A stretch of 64,000 nt of DNA from an uncultured Lachnospiraceae bacterium. Lineage in GTDB: Bacteria > Bacillota > Clostridia > Lachnospirales > Lachnospiraceae. The translations under genes and the position numbers were made by a program. Numbering within the stretch: the stretch's first letter is position 1; each line of letters begins with the position of its first letter. Location: assembly GCA_944383765.1 (NCBI GenBank), contig CALWQT010000013.1:1-64000 (forward strand). The letters are read 5' to 3'. Below are positions 7,719-17,890 of this stretch, one piece after another. The notes beneath the pieces were generated by a model. The model was not told the DNA's origin. It worked only from the letters and a program-made list of their open reading frames with translations, and did not search any database.

Positions 7719-9116
7719 TTACCAGCCTGCGTCGGTATTGACCGGAATCCGTTTCCTTCCCAGCCTGCTGAAAAAATGGAAATAGATAAAAAATGCGATG
7801 GACGTGGTTGTCCAGGACATTGGGTAACTGAACAAAATCGTAGTCATGGTGTGGTTGATAGGAACTGCAATGCTTACCCATACAACTCTCAGTACGCATA
7901 CTCCCACGCAGGTAAGCAGCATGGGAATCCAGCAGTCCCCAATACCTCTCAGGGAGCCGGAATAAATCTCGATCAGGATATAGGTGATAAAGGCTGGAAC
8001 CATAAAATGCAGGATATCCATTCCGCTGTCGATCACGGCCCCATCTGTGGTAAACAGATGGAAGATATATTCCCCGAAAAAGTAAAGGAGCAGAGAGAGG
8101 ATAATGGTAGTGATCAGGGACATGAGCAGGCAGACCTTGATTCCTTTCTTTACCCGTTTTGGTTTATTTGCTCCATAGTTTTGTCCCACAAAGGTGGTGA
8201 TGGAAATACCAAAAGCACTCATAATCATCCAGAAGATACTGTCAATCTTGGAATAAGCGGTATAGGAAGCGATCGTAACGGTTCCCAAAGTATTGACGCT
8301 GGACTGGATAATGATATTGGAAGCATTATACATGACAGACTGCAGTCCCGCAGGGAGACCGATCTGTATGATCTTTTTTACCAGAAAGCCTTCGATCTTT
8401 AGCTTTCCTGGGAAAAGCCGATAGGATTCCTGTGTTCTGGTAAGCACCAGGATGACCAGGACGGCACTGACTGCCTGGGACATAATTGTAGCCAGAGCAG
8501 CACCTGCCACTTCCATATGGAGAACCACAACGAAAAGCAGGTCCAGTACAATGTTGGTAAAACAGCTGGCCATAAGGAAATAAAGAGGACGTTTGGAGTC
8601 CCCGATGGCCCGGAGGACACCAGAACCCATGTTGTAGATCAGGTTGGGGATGATTCCCAGGAAATAGATCCTCAGGTAAACGGTAGCGAAGTCCATGATC
8701 GCATCGGGAGCACCCATGGCTTTTAATGCAAAAGGAGCCCCGGCAACGCCAATGACCATCATGCCCACGCCGGTAAGCAGGGAAAAGGCAATGGCAGTGT
8801 GGACGGAACGGCTTACCATATCATGCTGGCCTGCCCCGTAAAACTGGGATATGGTCACGGTAGCCCCTGAGGAAAGGCCAATGAAAAATCCCACAAAAAG
8901 ATTGATCAGGGTTCCGGTGGTACCGCCTACGGCAGCCAGAGCTTCCGTTCCCACAAATTGTCCTACGATGACGGCATCTACCGTATTATAAAGCTGCTGA
9001 AAAAAGGTCCCGAACAGGATCGGAAAGAAGAAAAAAAGGAGCTGCTGCCAAATGACTCCTTCTGTAATGCTGTTGCCTGTCTGGGCAGACATTTTTATAT
9101 TCTTTTGTGCTTTCAT
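7719..9116 (-). CDS. MATE-family efflux transporter
   Basis: This integral membrane antiporter of 465 residues has about 12 hydrophobic segments and exports cationic drugs or metabolites using an ion gradient. MATE hallmarks are the N-terminal FFPILFGTFFQQLYNTVDAV followed by GTEALAAVGGT, and a repeat of the pattern in the second half (GLPAGLQSVMYNASN). Length is normal. The start is supported by GGAGAAAATT before the ATG on the minus strand. It lies 51 bases downstream of the FMN-bind-like gene and is probably cotranscribed with it. It converges on the NmrA-type gene across a shared terminator. Substrate cannot be predicted. A second, distant MATE gene is at 26235-27638. Confidence 0.92.
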   Translation of the reverse strand: MKAQKNIKMSAQTGNSITEGVIWQQLLFFFFPILFGTFFQQLYNTVDAVIVGQFVGTEALAAVGGTTGTLINLFVGFFIGLSSGATVTISQFYGAGQHDMVSRSVHTAIAFSLLTGVGMMVIGVAGAPFALKAMGAPDAIMDFATVYLRIYFLGIIPNLIYNMGSGVLRAIGDSKRPLYFLMASCFTNIVLDLLFVVVLHMEVAGAALATIMSQAVSAVLVILVLTRTQESYRLFPGKLKIEGFLVKKIIQIGLPAGLQSVMYNASNIIIQSSVNTLGTVTIASYTAYSKIDSIFWMIMSAFGISITTFVGQNYGANKPKRVKKGIKVCLLMSLITTIILSLLLYFFGEYIFHLFTTDGAVIDSGMDILHFMVPAFITYILIEIYSGSLRGIGDCWIPMLLTCVGVCVLRVVWVSIAVPINHTMTTILFSYPMSWTTTSIAFFIYFHFFSRLGRKRIPVNTDAGW

Positions 9117-9167
9117 AATTTTCTCCGGATATCAGATGATTTCATTCAGTATCTATTGCCATTATAT

Positions 9168-9608
9168 TTACTTTTCTGCTTTTTGTAAAGCATCATTGAT
9201 GGCATTTAACAGGGCCTGGGAAGTATATCGGGTTTCGCTGGCATAAGAAAGATTATCCGTAGACTGGGATGCGCAGATCTGCTCAGCCAGATCGTCCAGG
9301 GCAGGCTGTACGAGAGGGTACATGGTAGCCACGGATTCGCTTAATGTTACCAGGCTGATGGAATTGATGTGGTCGGAATCTACGGATACCTGGACATCTA
9401 CCTGTTCATTTCCCAGTTTTATGGAAGAAGTATAGACTCCCGGTATGTACTGGGACTGGACCTGATCGATGGAAACCGGAGAATTTTCTTTGCCAGGGCG
9501 GAACATGATCAGGAACAGGGAGATCAGCAGAATACTCAGAACGAGGAAAATGGCGGTATAGATGATCTCTTTCATCCGCAGTACCACGATTTTTGTTTTG
9601 GAGCTCAT
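9168..9608 (-). CDS. Membrane-anchored protein with FMN-bind-like domain
   Basis: This is a 146-residue protein with one N-terminal transmembrane helix (about residues 12-34) and an extracytoplasmic domain. The domain resembles FMN_bind modules: it opens with GVYTSSIKLGNEQVDVQVSV, has the central DHINSISLV strand, and ends with ASETRYTSQALLNAINDAL where classical members have SGATxTS. The exact flavinylation threonine motif is altered, so covalent FMN is doubtful. The start at 9608 has a strong GGAGG upstream. A longer frame reaching 9710 would cross the addB promoter and is rejected. It is probably cotranscribed with the MATE gene. Function unknown. Confidence 0.65.
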   Translation of the reverse strand: MSSKTKIVVLRMKEIIYTAIFLVLSILLISLFLIMFRPGKENSPVSIDQVQSQYIPGVYTSSIKLGNEQVDVQVSVDSDHINSISLVTLSESVATMYPLVQPALDDLAEQICASQSTDNLSYASETRYTSQALLNAINDALQKAEK

Positions 9609-9682
9609 AAAAGGGACCTCCGGATACGGTTTGTTACAGCCTATGAGCGCTCCGGACGGAATATGAGAGGGGGAAAAAAGAA

Positions 9683-9729
9683 TTGTAAAAGAAAGTGGGC
9701 TGTGATACAATATTTAGAACAAATGTTCT
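9683..9729 (+). promoter_or_regulatory. addAB promoter with LexA-type SOS box
   Basis: A promoter TTGTAA (9683-9688), 17-base spacer, TACAAT (9706-9711) is followed directly by AGAACAAATGTTCT (9716-9729). The GAAC-N4-GTTC half-sites match the Gram-positive LexA operator. The box covers the expected transcription start of addB. Confidence 0.75.
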
Positions 9730-9757
9730 GAAAAAATAAGCAAAGGAAGGTAAAAAA

Positions 9758-12700
9758 ATGGCGCTTCAGTTTGTCATGGGAGGTTCCGGATCAGGAAAGA
9801 CAAGATATCTGTATGAAAAGCTGATTGAGGAATCCATGAAATATCCTGATCAGCAGTATGTGGTGATTGTCCCGGAACAGTTTACCATGCAGACTCAGAA
9901 AGAAATCGTTTCTCTTCATCCACAAAAGGGAACGATGAATCTTGACATTCTCAGTTTTGAACGTCTGGCTTACCGGGTATTTGAGGAACTGGCGGTAGTC
10001 AATCCGGCCATTCTGGATGATATGGGCAAATCCATGGTCTTAAGAAAAGTAGCGGCACAGAATGGGAAAAAGCTGGGGATTTTCCGCAGCCAGTTCCGGA
10101 AACCCGGATTTATCAGTCAGCTGAAGTCCATGGTATCGGAACTGTGCCAGTATGGTGTTACCTGGGAACAGCTGGATCTTATGGCCCAAGAGGCGGAGTC
10201 TCCGCTGCTGCGGGAAAAACTGAAAGATATGTCTGTGGTTTACCAGGGTTTTCAGGACTATATCAGGGAGAAATTTATTACAGCGGAAGAATTGCTGGGG
10301 GTACTCTGCCGTGTACTGCCCAGGTCGGAGCGGATGCGTGGCAGTATTGTGGTGCTGGACGGGTTCACCGGATTTACTCCGGTACAGTACCGGCTGCTGG
10401 AACAGATGATGGTCTGCTGCCGGGACATTAAGGTGGCAGTTACGGTGGAGCCACAGGCAAAACCCTATGAGAGGAGCGGTATCCAGAATCTGTTCTATAT
10501 GAGTAAGGAGACGGTCTGCCGGTTGAAAAAACTGGCAGATCAGAACAGGGTGGCAATAGAGAAGGATTTCTGGCTGGACCGGCGGCCGTATCCCAGATTT
10601 TCCAGCAGAGAGCTGGATTTTCTGGAACAGAATCTGTACCGGTATTCCAGGAACAGTTATCAGGAGGCTACGAAGGACCTGATCCTGTGCCGGGCCTTAA
10701 ATCCAAGGGAAGAGATTGCATTTGTGGCAAACCGGATCGAAATGCTGGTCCGCAGGGAAGGGCTGCGTTACCGGGATATGGCAGTGGTCACAGGAGACCT
10801 GGACCATTACGGAAAGGAAGCCGCATTTCAGTTTGGGGAATTGGGAATCCCCTTTTTTCTGGACGATAAAACCAGTATCCTGGAAAATCCTCTGGTAGAA
10901 TTCATACGGGCAGCTGCGGAAACCGTACGGCAGGACTTTTCCTATGAAAGTATATTCCGCTATCTGAAATGCGGGCTTGCAGTGGAAAACGAGGAGAGAG
11001 AAATCTGCGACCGTATGGAAAATTACTGCCTGGCTCTGGGAATCCGGGGATTGCGCCGGTGGAATGAAGAATGGGACGGTGTATATCGGAACGGAAAAGA
11101 AATCAATTTAAAGGAACTGAATGAATTCCGTAACAGAGTGACGGCTCCCCTGATGAAGCTGCGGGAGAAATGGAAGAAGGAAGAAGTTATCGTTCAGGAA
11201 ATGACGGCTGCGCTGGCAGAGTTTCTGGAGGAGACAGAAGCAGAACGGAAAATAAGGAAGTGGGCAGAACATTTTCAGGCTTCCGGAGATTATAAACGTG
11301 CAGATGAGTACGATCAGGTATACGGAATGGTAATGGAACTGTTTGACCGTCTGGTAGCTCTTCTGGGAGAAGAACAGGCGGGAGTGAAAGAATATACGGA
11401 AATCCTGGACGCCGGTTTTGAGGAGATCAAAGTGGGAGTCATCCCTGCCACAGTGGACCGGGTATCGGTAGGAGATATTACCAGGACCAGGCTGGACCGG
11501 ATAAAAGTATTGTTTTTTGTTGGAGTGAATGACGGCATTATTCCGGTCAGGAAAGAGGATGGCGGCCTGCTGACGGAAATGGAGCGGGAATTTCTGGAAG
11601 AACACCAGATGGAACTGGCGCCTACCGCCAGAAAAGAGGGGTTTCTCCAGAGATTTTATCTGTACCGGCTCATGACGAAACCGGAAGAAAAACTGATCCT
11701 TACTTGTTCTTCCATGGATGGGGCAGGGAAAGGGCAGAGGCCGTCCAGTCTGATACGGGAAGTGGAAAAGCTGTTTCCACGGCTGACCGTGTGGGAAGCA
11801 GAGGAACATTGCAGAGCCGTTGCACCAAAAGAAGGGTTCCGGAAGCTGGCAGAAGAACTGAGAGAACGGGGAACGGGAAATGGAAATGGGGAAGAAGGAG
11901 AGTTTCTGGAACTGTACCGGTATTTCTGGAATCAGGAAGAGGGAAGAAAAGACCTGGAACGCCTGGTAGATGCGGCTTTTTATTCTTATGAGGACAAAGG
12001 GATCGGCAGGGCTGCGGCCAGAGCGCTGTATGGGACGGTATTAAGCGGCAGTGTGACCAGAATGGAGCAGTACGAGGCATGTGCGTATGCCCATTTCCTG
12101 TCTTATGGCCTGGAACTGAAAGAACGTCAGGAATATGAACTGAAAGCGGCGGATATGGGCAATCTGTTTCACGAGGCCATAGACCAGTGCTTTCAGCAGG
12201 CAGCAGAGACCGGTATCCGGATCCAGGATATGAACGATGAGGATAGAGACAGGCTGGTGGACCAGGCAGTCAGCCAGGTGGTGGAAGATTATGGAAGTAC
12301 CATTATGAAAAGTTCTGCAAGGAATTCGTTCCTGGCGGAAAAAGTCGGCAGGATTACCAGAAGAACCGTGTGGGCTCTGGCAAAGCAGCTGGCAAAGGGA
12401 GAATTCAGTCCGGCAGGGTTTGAAGTGTCTTTTTCTGCTGTGGATAATCTGAAAGCCATGAAAATTGCCCTTACAGAAGAAGAAGCCCTTCACTTACAGG
12501 GGCGGATCGACAGACTGGACCTGTGTGAAGATGAGGAGCACATCTATGTGAAGATCATAGATTACAAATCCGGCAGCACATCCTTTGACCTGGCAGCGCT
12601 GTACTATGGGCTTCAGCTTCAGCTGGTGGTGTATCTGGATGCAGCCATGGAGATGATGGAACGGAAAAATCCGGGGAAGGAAGTGGTCCCCGCAGGTATT

Positions 12701-13177
12701 TTTTATTATCATATTGATGATCCGGTCATTGATGGGGAAGAAGTGGTTGAGAAAGAGGACATTGACCGGGCAATCCTGAAAAAACTGAGAATGGATGGTC
12801 TGGTGAACAGTGAACAGGAAGTGATTTCCCTGATGGACAGGGAAATTGAGAAAGCTTCTGATGTCATTCCTGTGGCAGTAAAGGACGGATTGATCCAGGA
12901 GGCAAAATCTTCTGTGGCCAATAGAGAGAGATTTGCCGCTCTGGAAGCGTTTGTAGGGAACAAGCTGAAGGAGGGAGGACTGGAAATCCTTTCCGGCCGT
13001 GTGGGGATCCGGCCTTATAAGCAGGGAAACCGGACGGCCTGTGATTACTGCCCGTATCATGGAGTCTGTGGGTTTGATTCCAGGATACAGGGATTTGATT
13101 ACAGGAGGCTAAAGAGCAGGAAACCGGAAGAATTATGGGAAGAGATTGAAAAGCAGAGCGGAAAGGAGGAGAGGTAG
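9758..13177 (+). CDS. addB: ATP-dependent nuclease subunit B
   Basis: AddB is the helicase-like and nuclease subunit of the AddAB double-strand break repair complex, which resects DNA ends for RecA. The N-terminal Walker A is GGSGSGKTRYLYEKL. The C-terminal RecB-type nuclease motif is IIDYKSG. The Fe-S cluster cysteines are one in EACAYAHF near residue 770 and three in ACDYCPYHGVCGF close to the C-terminus. Length of 1139 residues is typical. AAGGAAGG lies before ATG 9758. It is followed two bases later by addA in the same operon and preceded by a LexA-type box, so DNA-damage induction is likely. Confidence 0.96.
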   Translation: MALQFVMGGSGSGKTRYLYEKLIEESMKYPDQQYVVIVPEQFTMQTQKEIVSLHPQKGTMNLDILSFERLAYRVFEELAVVNPAILDDMGKSMVLRKVAAQNGKKLGIFRSQFRKPGFISQLKSMVSELCQYGVTWEQLDLMAQEAESPLLREKLKDMSVVYQGFQDYIREKFITAEELLGVLCRVLPRSERMRGSIVVLDGFTGFTPVQYRLLEQMMVCCRDIKVAVTVEPQAKPYERSGIQNLFYMSKETVCRLKKLADQNRVAIEKDFWLDRRPYPRFSSRELDFLEQNLYRYSRNSYQEATKDLILCRALNPREEIAFVANRIEMLVRREGLRYRDMAVVTGDLDHYGKEAAFQFGELGIPFFLDDKTSILENPLVEFIRAAAETVRQDFSYESIFRYLKCGLAVENEEREICDRMENYCLALGIRGLRRWNEEWDGVYRNGKEINLKELNEFRNRVTAPLMKLREKWKKEEVIVQEMTAALAEFLEETEAERKIRKWAEHFQASGDYKRADEYDQVYGMVMELFDRLVALLGEEQAGVKEYTEILDAGFEEIKVGVIPATVDRVSVGDITRTRLDRIKVLFFVGVNDGIIPVRKEDGGLLTEMEREFLEEHQMELAPTARKEGFLQRFYLYRLMTKPEEKLILTCSSMDGAGKGQRPSSLIREVEKLFPRLTVWEAEEHCRAVAPKEGFRKLAEELRERGTGNGNGEEGEFLELYRYFWNQEEGRKDLERLVDAAFYSYEDKGIGRAAARALYGTVLSGSVTRMEQYEACAYAHFLSYGLELKERQEYELKAADMGNLFHEAIDQCFQQAAETGIRIQDMNDEDRDRLVDQAVSQVVEDYGSTIMKSSARNSFLAEKVGRITRRTVWALAKQLAKGEFSPAGFEVSFSAVDNLKAMKIALTEEEALHLQGRIDRLDLCEDEEHIYVKIIDYKSGSTSFDLAALYYGLQLQLVVYLDAAMEMMERKNPGKEVVPAGIFYYHIDDPVIDGEEVVEKEDIDRAILKKLRMDGLVNSEQEVISLMDREIEKASDVIPVAVKDGLIQEAKSSVANRERFAALEAFVGNKLKEGGLEILSGRVGIRPYKQGNRTACDYCPYHGVCGFDSRIQGFDYRRLKSRKPEELWEEIEKQSGKEER

Positions 13178-13179
13178 CC

Positions 13180-16100
13180 ATGGGGATTTCCTGGACAGAA
13201 AAGCAGGAACAGGTGATCACAGCCCGAAACCGGAATCTTCTGGTCTCGGCGGCAGCAGGAAGCGGAAAGACGGCAGTTCTGGTGGAGCGGATCATCCGGA
13301 TGATTACAGAAGGGGAAAAGCCTTTGGATATCGACCGCCTGCTGGTGATGACCTTTACCAATGCAGCCGCAGCGGAAATGCGGGAGAGAGTGGCCGCTGC
13401 CATTGAACGGAAATTATCAGAAGAACCGGATAACGAACATCTTCAGATTCAGGCAACCTTGGTACAGCAGGCTCAGATCACTACCATAGACAGTTTCTGT
13501 CTGAATGTGATCCGGAATCATTTTGATTCCCTGGACCTGGATCCGGCATTCCGTATTGGAGATGAGGGGGAACTGCTGCTCCTGAAAAATGAGGTAATGG
13601 AAAAGCTCCTGGAGGAATGTTATGAGAAGGGGGATAAGGCGTTTTCTGATTTTGTGGAAACCTATGCTTCCGGGAAGGGAGATTATGGAATCAGTGATCT
13701 GATCATGCAGGTGTATACCTATTCCCAGAGCCATCCCTGGCCAAAGCAGTGGCTGGAAGAATGCCGGAAGGAAGCAAGAGGGATGGAGAAACCTGTGTCT
13801 ATCAGGGAGGACAGCCCCTGGATCCGGTTTTTAATGAAGGACATCAGAAATCAGGTTGAGGAGCTGGTCTGGCAGATGGAAGATGCAAAAGAGATCTGCC
13901 AGGAGCCGGGAGGACCGGAAGTTTATCTTCCCACTATAGAGGAAAATCTGTCTCTTCTCCGCCAGATGAAAGAAGCCAAAGATTTTGAAGAACTGGGAAA
14001 CCGGCTGGAAAGGGCAGACTTTGGAAAGCTGAAGGCGGTCCGCAGCAAAGAGGTTGACCAGGAGAAGAAAAAATATGTAGGTGATGTAAGGGACAGGGCG
14101 AAAAAAGCAGTCCAGAAAATCAGGGAAAGTTACTTTTTCATGCCTCTGGAAGAGATGGAAAAAGCCATGGGACAGACGGCTCCGCTGGTGCTGGAGGCCC
14201 TTGATCTTGCAGAAGAATTTTCCCGCAGGTATCAGGAAGAAAAACGGGAAAAAAATATTGTGGATTTCAATGACCTGGAACATTTTGCCCTGAAGGTGCT
14301 GTCATCAGAGGGAGGCCCGTCGGAGGCCGCTGTCCTGTTATCAGAGCGGTTTGAGGAGATTCTGGTAGATGAATATCAGGACAGCAATGAGGTGCAGGAA
14401 ACTCTGATACGGCTGATTTCCAGAGAACGGAAAGGAACGCCGAATGTTTTTATGGTAGGTGATGTGAAGCAGAGTATTTACCGCTTTCGTCTGGCAAAAC
14501 CAGAGCTGTTTCTGGAAAAGTATGAAACCTATCCGGATTCCGATGGTCCGTACCAGAAAATTGAACTCCATCAGAACTTCCGGAGCCGGAAAAGTGTGTT
14601 GGACAGTGTAAATGAAGTGTTTTTCCAGATCATGACGAAATCTCTGGGAAGTATTACATACACAGAAGAGACGGCCCTCCATGCGGGAGCCGTATTTCAG
14701 GAGATTCCGGAAGGACTTTCCGGGGAGCGTCCCGGAAAAACAGAACTGCTTCTGTTGGATGTGAGGGAGGATGTCCTGAAAGATATGGATGAGGAATATG
14801 CGGACCTTACAGCCAGGGAGATGGAAGCCAGGCTGGTGGCAGCAAAAATACGGGAAATGACGGATCCAGACAGAGGTCTGGTGGTATGGGATAAAGAAAC
14901 CGGAGAATACCGGAGAGCCAGATATGGTGATATGGTAATTCTGTTAAGAAGCACGGCAGGCTGGACCGAAATCTTTTTAAATGTTCTGATGAATGAAGGG
15001 ATTCCGGCTCACGCAGAGTCCAGGACCGGGTATTTCAATACGGTGGAGGTGGAAACGGTCCTTTCCTTTTTGTCTGTGCTGGACAATCCCATGCAGGATA
15101 TTCCGCTGGCAGCTGTGATGAAGTCTCCTGTGGGAAATCTGTCTGACGGGGAACTGGCAGAAATCATGTCATCTTTTAAAAAGAAAACAGAGAAGGGGCA
15201 GGACAGAGGTCTTTACGGAGCCTGGAGATCTTACCTTTCTCTGGATGAGACAAAACGAAACAAAGAACTTTATGAAAAACTCCGGCAGTTTGACAGCCTG
15301 GTCCTGGAAATGAGAGAAAAAGCCTCTTATCTGACGATTCATGAGCTGGTGATGGAACTGTTCCGGAAAACGGGATATTACGACTATGTATCCGCCATGC
15401 CGGGGGGAGATGTGAGAAAGGCTAATCTGGATATGCTGGCGGAAAAAGCAGCTTCCTATGAGAGCACCAGCTATCGGGGACTGTTTCATTTTGTCTCCTA
15501 TATCCGGAACCTGAAACGGTATCACACGGATTTTGGGGAAGCTTCCGTGGCAGGCGAACATGATGATACGGTCAGGCTGATGAGTATCCATAAGAGCAAG
15601 GGGCTGGAATTTCCCGTGGTCTTTTTGTGCGGCCTGGGCAAAGGATTCAATAAGCAGGATATCCGTGGAAAACTGCTGATCGATTCGGATCTTGGCATTG
15701 GGACTGACAGGGTGGACCTGGAATTAAGGACAAAAGTTCCCACCTTGAAGAAAAATGTATTAAAGCGTAAGATGGACCTGGAGGCCATGGGAGAGGAACT
15801 GAGAGTTCTCTATGTGGCAATGACCCGGGCAAAAGAAAAACTGATCATGACCGGTACAGACAGGAACCTGGAGAAAAAGCTGGAAAAATGGCAGACACTC
15901 CCCAGATATGGAAGAGGGCTTCCGTTTACGGTACTTTCCTCTGCCGCTTCTTATCTGGACTGGATCCTTATGACCCAGGCAAACGGGGAAGGGAACATAC
16001 TGGTGAAAGAAATCCCTGCAGGCCAGCTGATCGGCAGGGAAATGGCGGCTCAGGTGAGAAAACATGCGGAAAAGCAGGAACTGCTTTCTTTTAACGGTGA

Positions 16101-16854
16101 TGTGGTTTATGATGAGGCATATGGGAAAACCATAGGCAAAGATTTTTCTTTCCGCTATCCTTATCAGGCGGATGTGGGGCTTCATGCGAAAATGACAGTT
16201 TCCGAACTGAAACAGGAAGGGCAGATGACGGATGAGTCGGAAAGTGAATTCATACCCAGCCGCCCTGCCTTTATGTCCAGAGATGAAGAGGAAAAGCGGG
16301 GAGCTTTCCGTGGAACGGCGTATCACCGTGTGCTGGAACTGCTGGACTTTGCAAAGATGGAGAGCAGAGAAAGGGTGAAGGCGGCTCTGGACAGTCTGGT
16401 GGCAGAAGAGAGACTGACGGAAGAATACCGGAAGCTGGTGAGCCCGGGAAGAATCTGGGATTTTCTGGATTCTCCTCTGGGAAAAAGAATGAGACAGGCG
16501 GCAGCAGAAGGGCGGCTTCATAAGGAACAGCAGTTTGTCATAGGAATTCCCGCCAGAGAACTTCAGGCAGCAGATTCGGATGAACTGGTCCTGATACAGG
16601 GAATCATAGACGCTTATATCCAGGAACCGGACGGTCTGGTTCTGGTAGACTATAAAACCGATTATCTGGAAGAAGGCCAGGAAACTTATCTGACAGATAA
16701 ATATGGAAGACAGCTTTTATATTATGAGAGAGCTTTGCATCAGATGACGGGGCAGAGGGTAAAGGAAAAAATCCTGTATTCCCTCACCCTTCAGAAGGAA
16801 ATCCTTCTGTCTGATCAGGAAGAGGAATGGAGGGAAAAATTTGATACCAGATGA
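13180..16854 (+). CDS. addA: ATP-dependent helicase/nuclease subunit A
   Basis: AddA is the UvrD-type helicase and nuclease motor of AddAB. Superfamily 1 motifs are present in order: Walker A SAAAGSGKTAVLVERI, motif Ia TFTNAAAAEMRERV, Walker B EILVDEYQDSNEVQE, motif IV QNFRSR, motif V MSIHKSKGLEFPVVF and motif VI RVLYVAMTRAKEKL. The C-terminal nuclease domain carries GIIDAYIQEP and VDYKTDYL, the catalytic aspartate-lysine pair. At 1224 residues it has normal length. It begins two bases after the addB stop with AAAGGAGGAGAGG upstream. Its last 14 bases overlap the selD start, joining DNA repair to a selenium operon. Confidence 0.97.
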   Translation: MGISWTEKQEQVITARNRNLLVSAAAGSGKTAVLVERIIRMITEGEKPLDIDRLLVMTFTNAAAAEMRERVAAAIERKLSEEPDNEHLQIQATLVQQAQITTIDSFCLNVIRNHFDSLDLDPAFRIGDEGELLLLKNEVMEKLLEECYEKGDKAFSDFVETYASGKGDYGISDLIMQVYTYSQSHPWPKQWLEECRKEARGMEKPVSIREDSPWIRFLMKDIRNQVEELVWQMEDAKEICQEPGGPEVYLPTIEENLSLLRQMKEAKDFEELGNRLERADFGKLKAVRSKEVDQEKKKYVGDVRDRAKKAVQKIRESYFFMPLEEMEKAMGQTAPLVLEALDLAEEFSRRYQEEKREKNIVDFNDLEHFALKVLSSEGGPSEAAVLLSERFEEILVDEYQDSNEVQETLIRLISRERKGTPNVFMVGDVKQSIYRFRLAKPELFLEKYETYPDSDGPYQKIELHQNFRSRKSVLDSVNEVFFQIMTKSLGSITYTEETALHAGAVFQEIPEGLSGERPGKTELLLLDVREDVLKDMDEEYADLTAREMEARLVAAKIREMTDPDRGLVVWDKETGEYRRARYGDMVILLRSTAGWTEIFLNVLMNEGIPAHAESRTGYFNTVEVETVLSFLSVLDNPMQDIPLAAVMKSPVGNLSDGELAEIMSSFKKKTEKGQDRGLYGAWRSYLSLDETKRNKELYEKLRQFDSLVLEMREKASYLTIHELVMELFRKTGYYDYVSAMPGGDVRKANLDMLAEKAASYESTSYRGLFHFVSYIRNLKRYHTDFGEASVAGEHDDTVRLMSIHKSKGLEFPVVFLCGLGKGFNKQDIRGKLLIDSDLGIGTDRVDLELRTKVPTLKKNVLKRKMDLEAMGEELRVLYVAMTRAKEKLIMTGTDRNLEKKLEKWQTLPRYGRGLPFTVLSSAASYLDWILMTQANGEGNILVKEIPAGQLIGREMAAQVRKHAEKQELLSFNGDVVYDEAYGKTIGKDFSFRYPYQADVGLHAKMTVSELKQEGQMTDESESEFIPSRPAFMSRDEEEKRGAFRGTAYHRVLELLDFAKMESRERVKAALDSLVAEERLTEEYRKLVSPGRIWDFLDSPLGKRMRQAAAEGRLHKEQQFVIGIPARELQAADSDELVLIQGIIDAYIQEPDGLVLVDYKTDYLEEGQETYLTDKYGRQLLYYERALHQMTGQRVKEKILYSLTLQKEILLSDQEEEWREKFDTR

Positions 16855-17890
16855 AGAGGTAAGGCTGAGCAGAATGGTGAGCGGAGGAGGCTGCGCTGCA
16901 AAAATCGGTCCCGGCACTCTCCAGGGGATCCTGGAAAGCCTGCCGGCTTTTCAGGATGAAAATCTTCTGGTGGGGATTGAAACCAGTGATGACGGGGCGG
17001 TATACCGGATCAGTGATGAACTGGCACTGATCCAGACACTGGATTTTTTTCCGCCTATGGTAGAAGACCCGTTTGTGTTCGGACAGATTGCAGCAGCCAA
17101 TGCGCTGAGTGATATTTATGCCATGGGAGGGGAACCGAAGACGGCTTTGAATATCGTAGCATGGCCAAATTGTGTCAATCCGAAGATACTGGGGCAGATA
17201 CTGGCAGGAGGAGCGGATAAGGTAAAAGAAGCGGGAGCGGTCCTGGCAGGAGGACATTCTATTCAGGATGATGTACCCAAGTACGGGCTCTCTGTCACCG
17301 GGTTTGTGGATCCCAGGCGGATGTATACCAACCGGGGAGCCAGACCGGGAGATGTATTGCTGCTGACCAAACCTCTGGGAACCGGGATCATCAATACAGC
17401 GGTAAAAGCAGATATGGCTTCTTCCCAGGCAGAACAGGAAGTAATCCGGGTGATGACAGAACTGAACCGGAGAGCGGCAGGTATTCTCCGATCCCATCAG
17501 GTACACGCCTGTACGGATGTGACCGGCTTCGGGCTGGCTGGCCATGGAGCGGAGATGGCAGATGGAAGCGGCGTGAGCCTGGAATTTTACGGGTCCGTTC
17601 TTCCTGTGCAGCCAGAGGCGGCGGAGTATGCCAGAATGGGCCTGGTGCCGGAGGGCAGTTACCGGAACCGGGAGTATCTGAAAGACAGGACATGGGTACA
17701 GACAGAGGAAGCCTGGCTGGAGGATATCTTTTTTGACCCCCAGACTTCCGGAGGCTTGTTGGTCAGTCTGGAAGAATCGGAGGCAGAAGCGGTGGAGCAG
17801 GAAGCCAGAGAGGAAGGACTGCCCTTCGCCATATGCCGGATCGGTAAAGTGAAAGAGAGGGAGAGATGGAGCATATGCCTGACAGAATGA
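16841..17890 (+). CDS. selD: Selenide, water dikinase (selenophosphate synthetase)
   Basis: SelD makes selenophosphate from selenide and ATP. The N-terminal catalytic region reads SGGGCAAKIGPGTL, with cysteine rather than selenocysteine and the essential lysine three residues on. ATP-binding signatures AAANALSDIYAMGG and VLAGGHSI follow, as do DVTGFGLAGH and FDPQTSGG. The best start is TTG 16841, six bases after GGAGGG and inside the end of addA. The product is 349 residues. Downstream genes are the set known for selenium-dependent molybdenum hydroxylases, and neither selA, selB nor a selenocysteine tRNA is visible here. The selenophosphate is therefore likely meant for the labile selenium cofactor, although Sec genes could lie elsewhere. 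Confidence 0.95.
   Translation: MIPDEEVRLSRMVSGGGCAAKIGPGTLQGILESLPAFQDENLLVGIETSDDGAVYRISDELALIQTLDFFPPMVEDPFVFGQIAAANALSDIYAMGGEPKTALNIVAWPNCVNPKILGQILAGGADKVKEAGAVLAGGHSIQDDVPKYGLSVTGFVDPRRMYTNRGARPGDVLLLTKPLGTGIINTAVKADMASSQAEQEVIRVMTELNRRAAGILRSHQVHACTDVTGFGLAGHGAEMADGSGVSLEFYGSVLPVQPEAAEYARMGLVPEGSYRNREYLKDRTWVQTEEAWLEDIFFDPQTSGGLLVSLEESEAEAVEQEAREEGLPFAICRIGKVKERERWSICLTE

Noticed and set aside
7776..8402. Long plus-strand frame within the MATE gene
   Set aside because: It is antisense to a clear MATE transporter, has no ribosome site, and encodes a low-complexity hydrophilic product. It is a mirror of the real gene.
16841..17890. Selenocysteine-containing SelD
   Set aside because: The active-site codon is TGC (cysteine) in SGGGCAAK, and no in-frame TGA occurs there.
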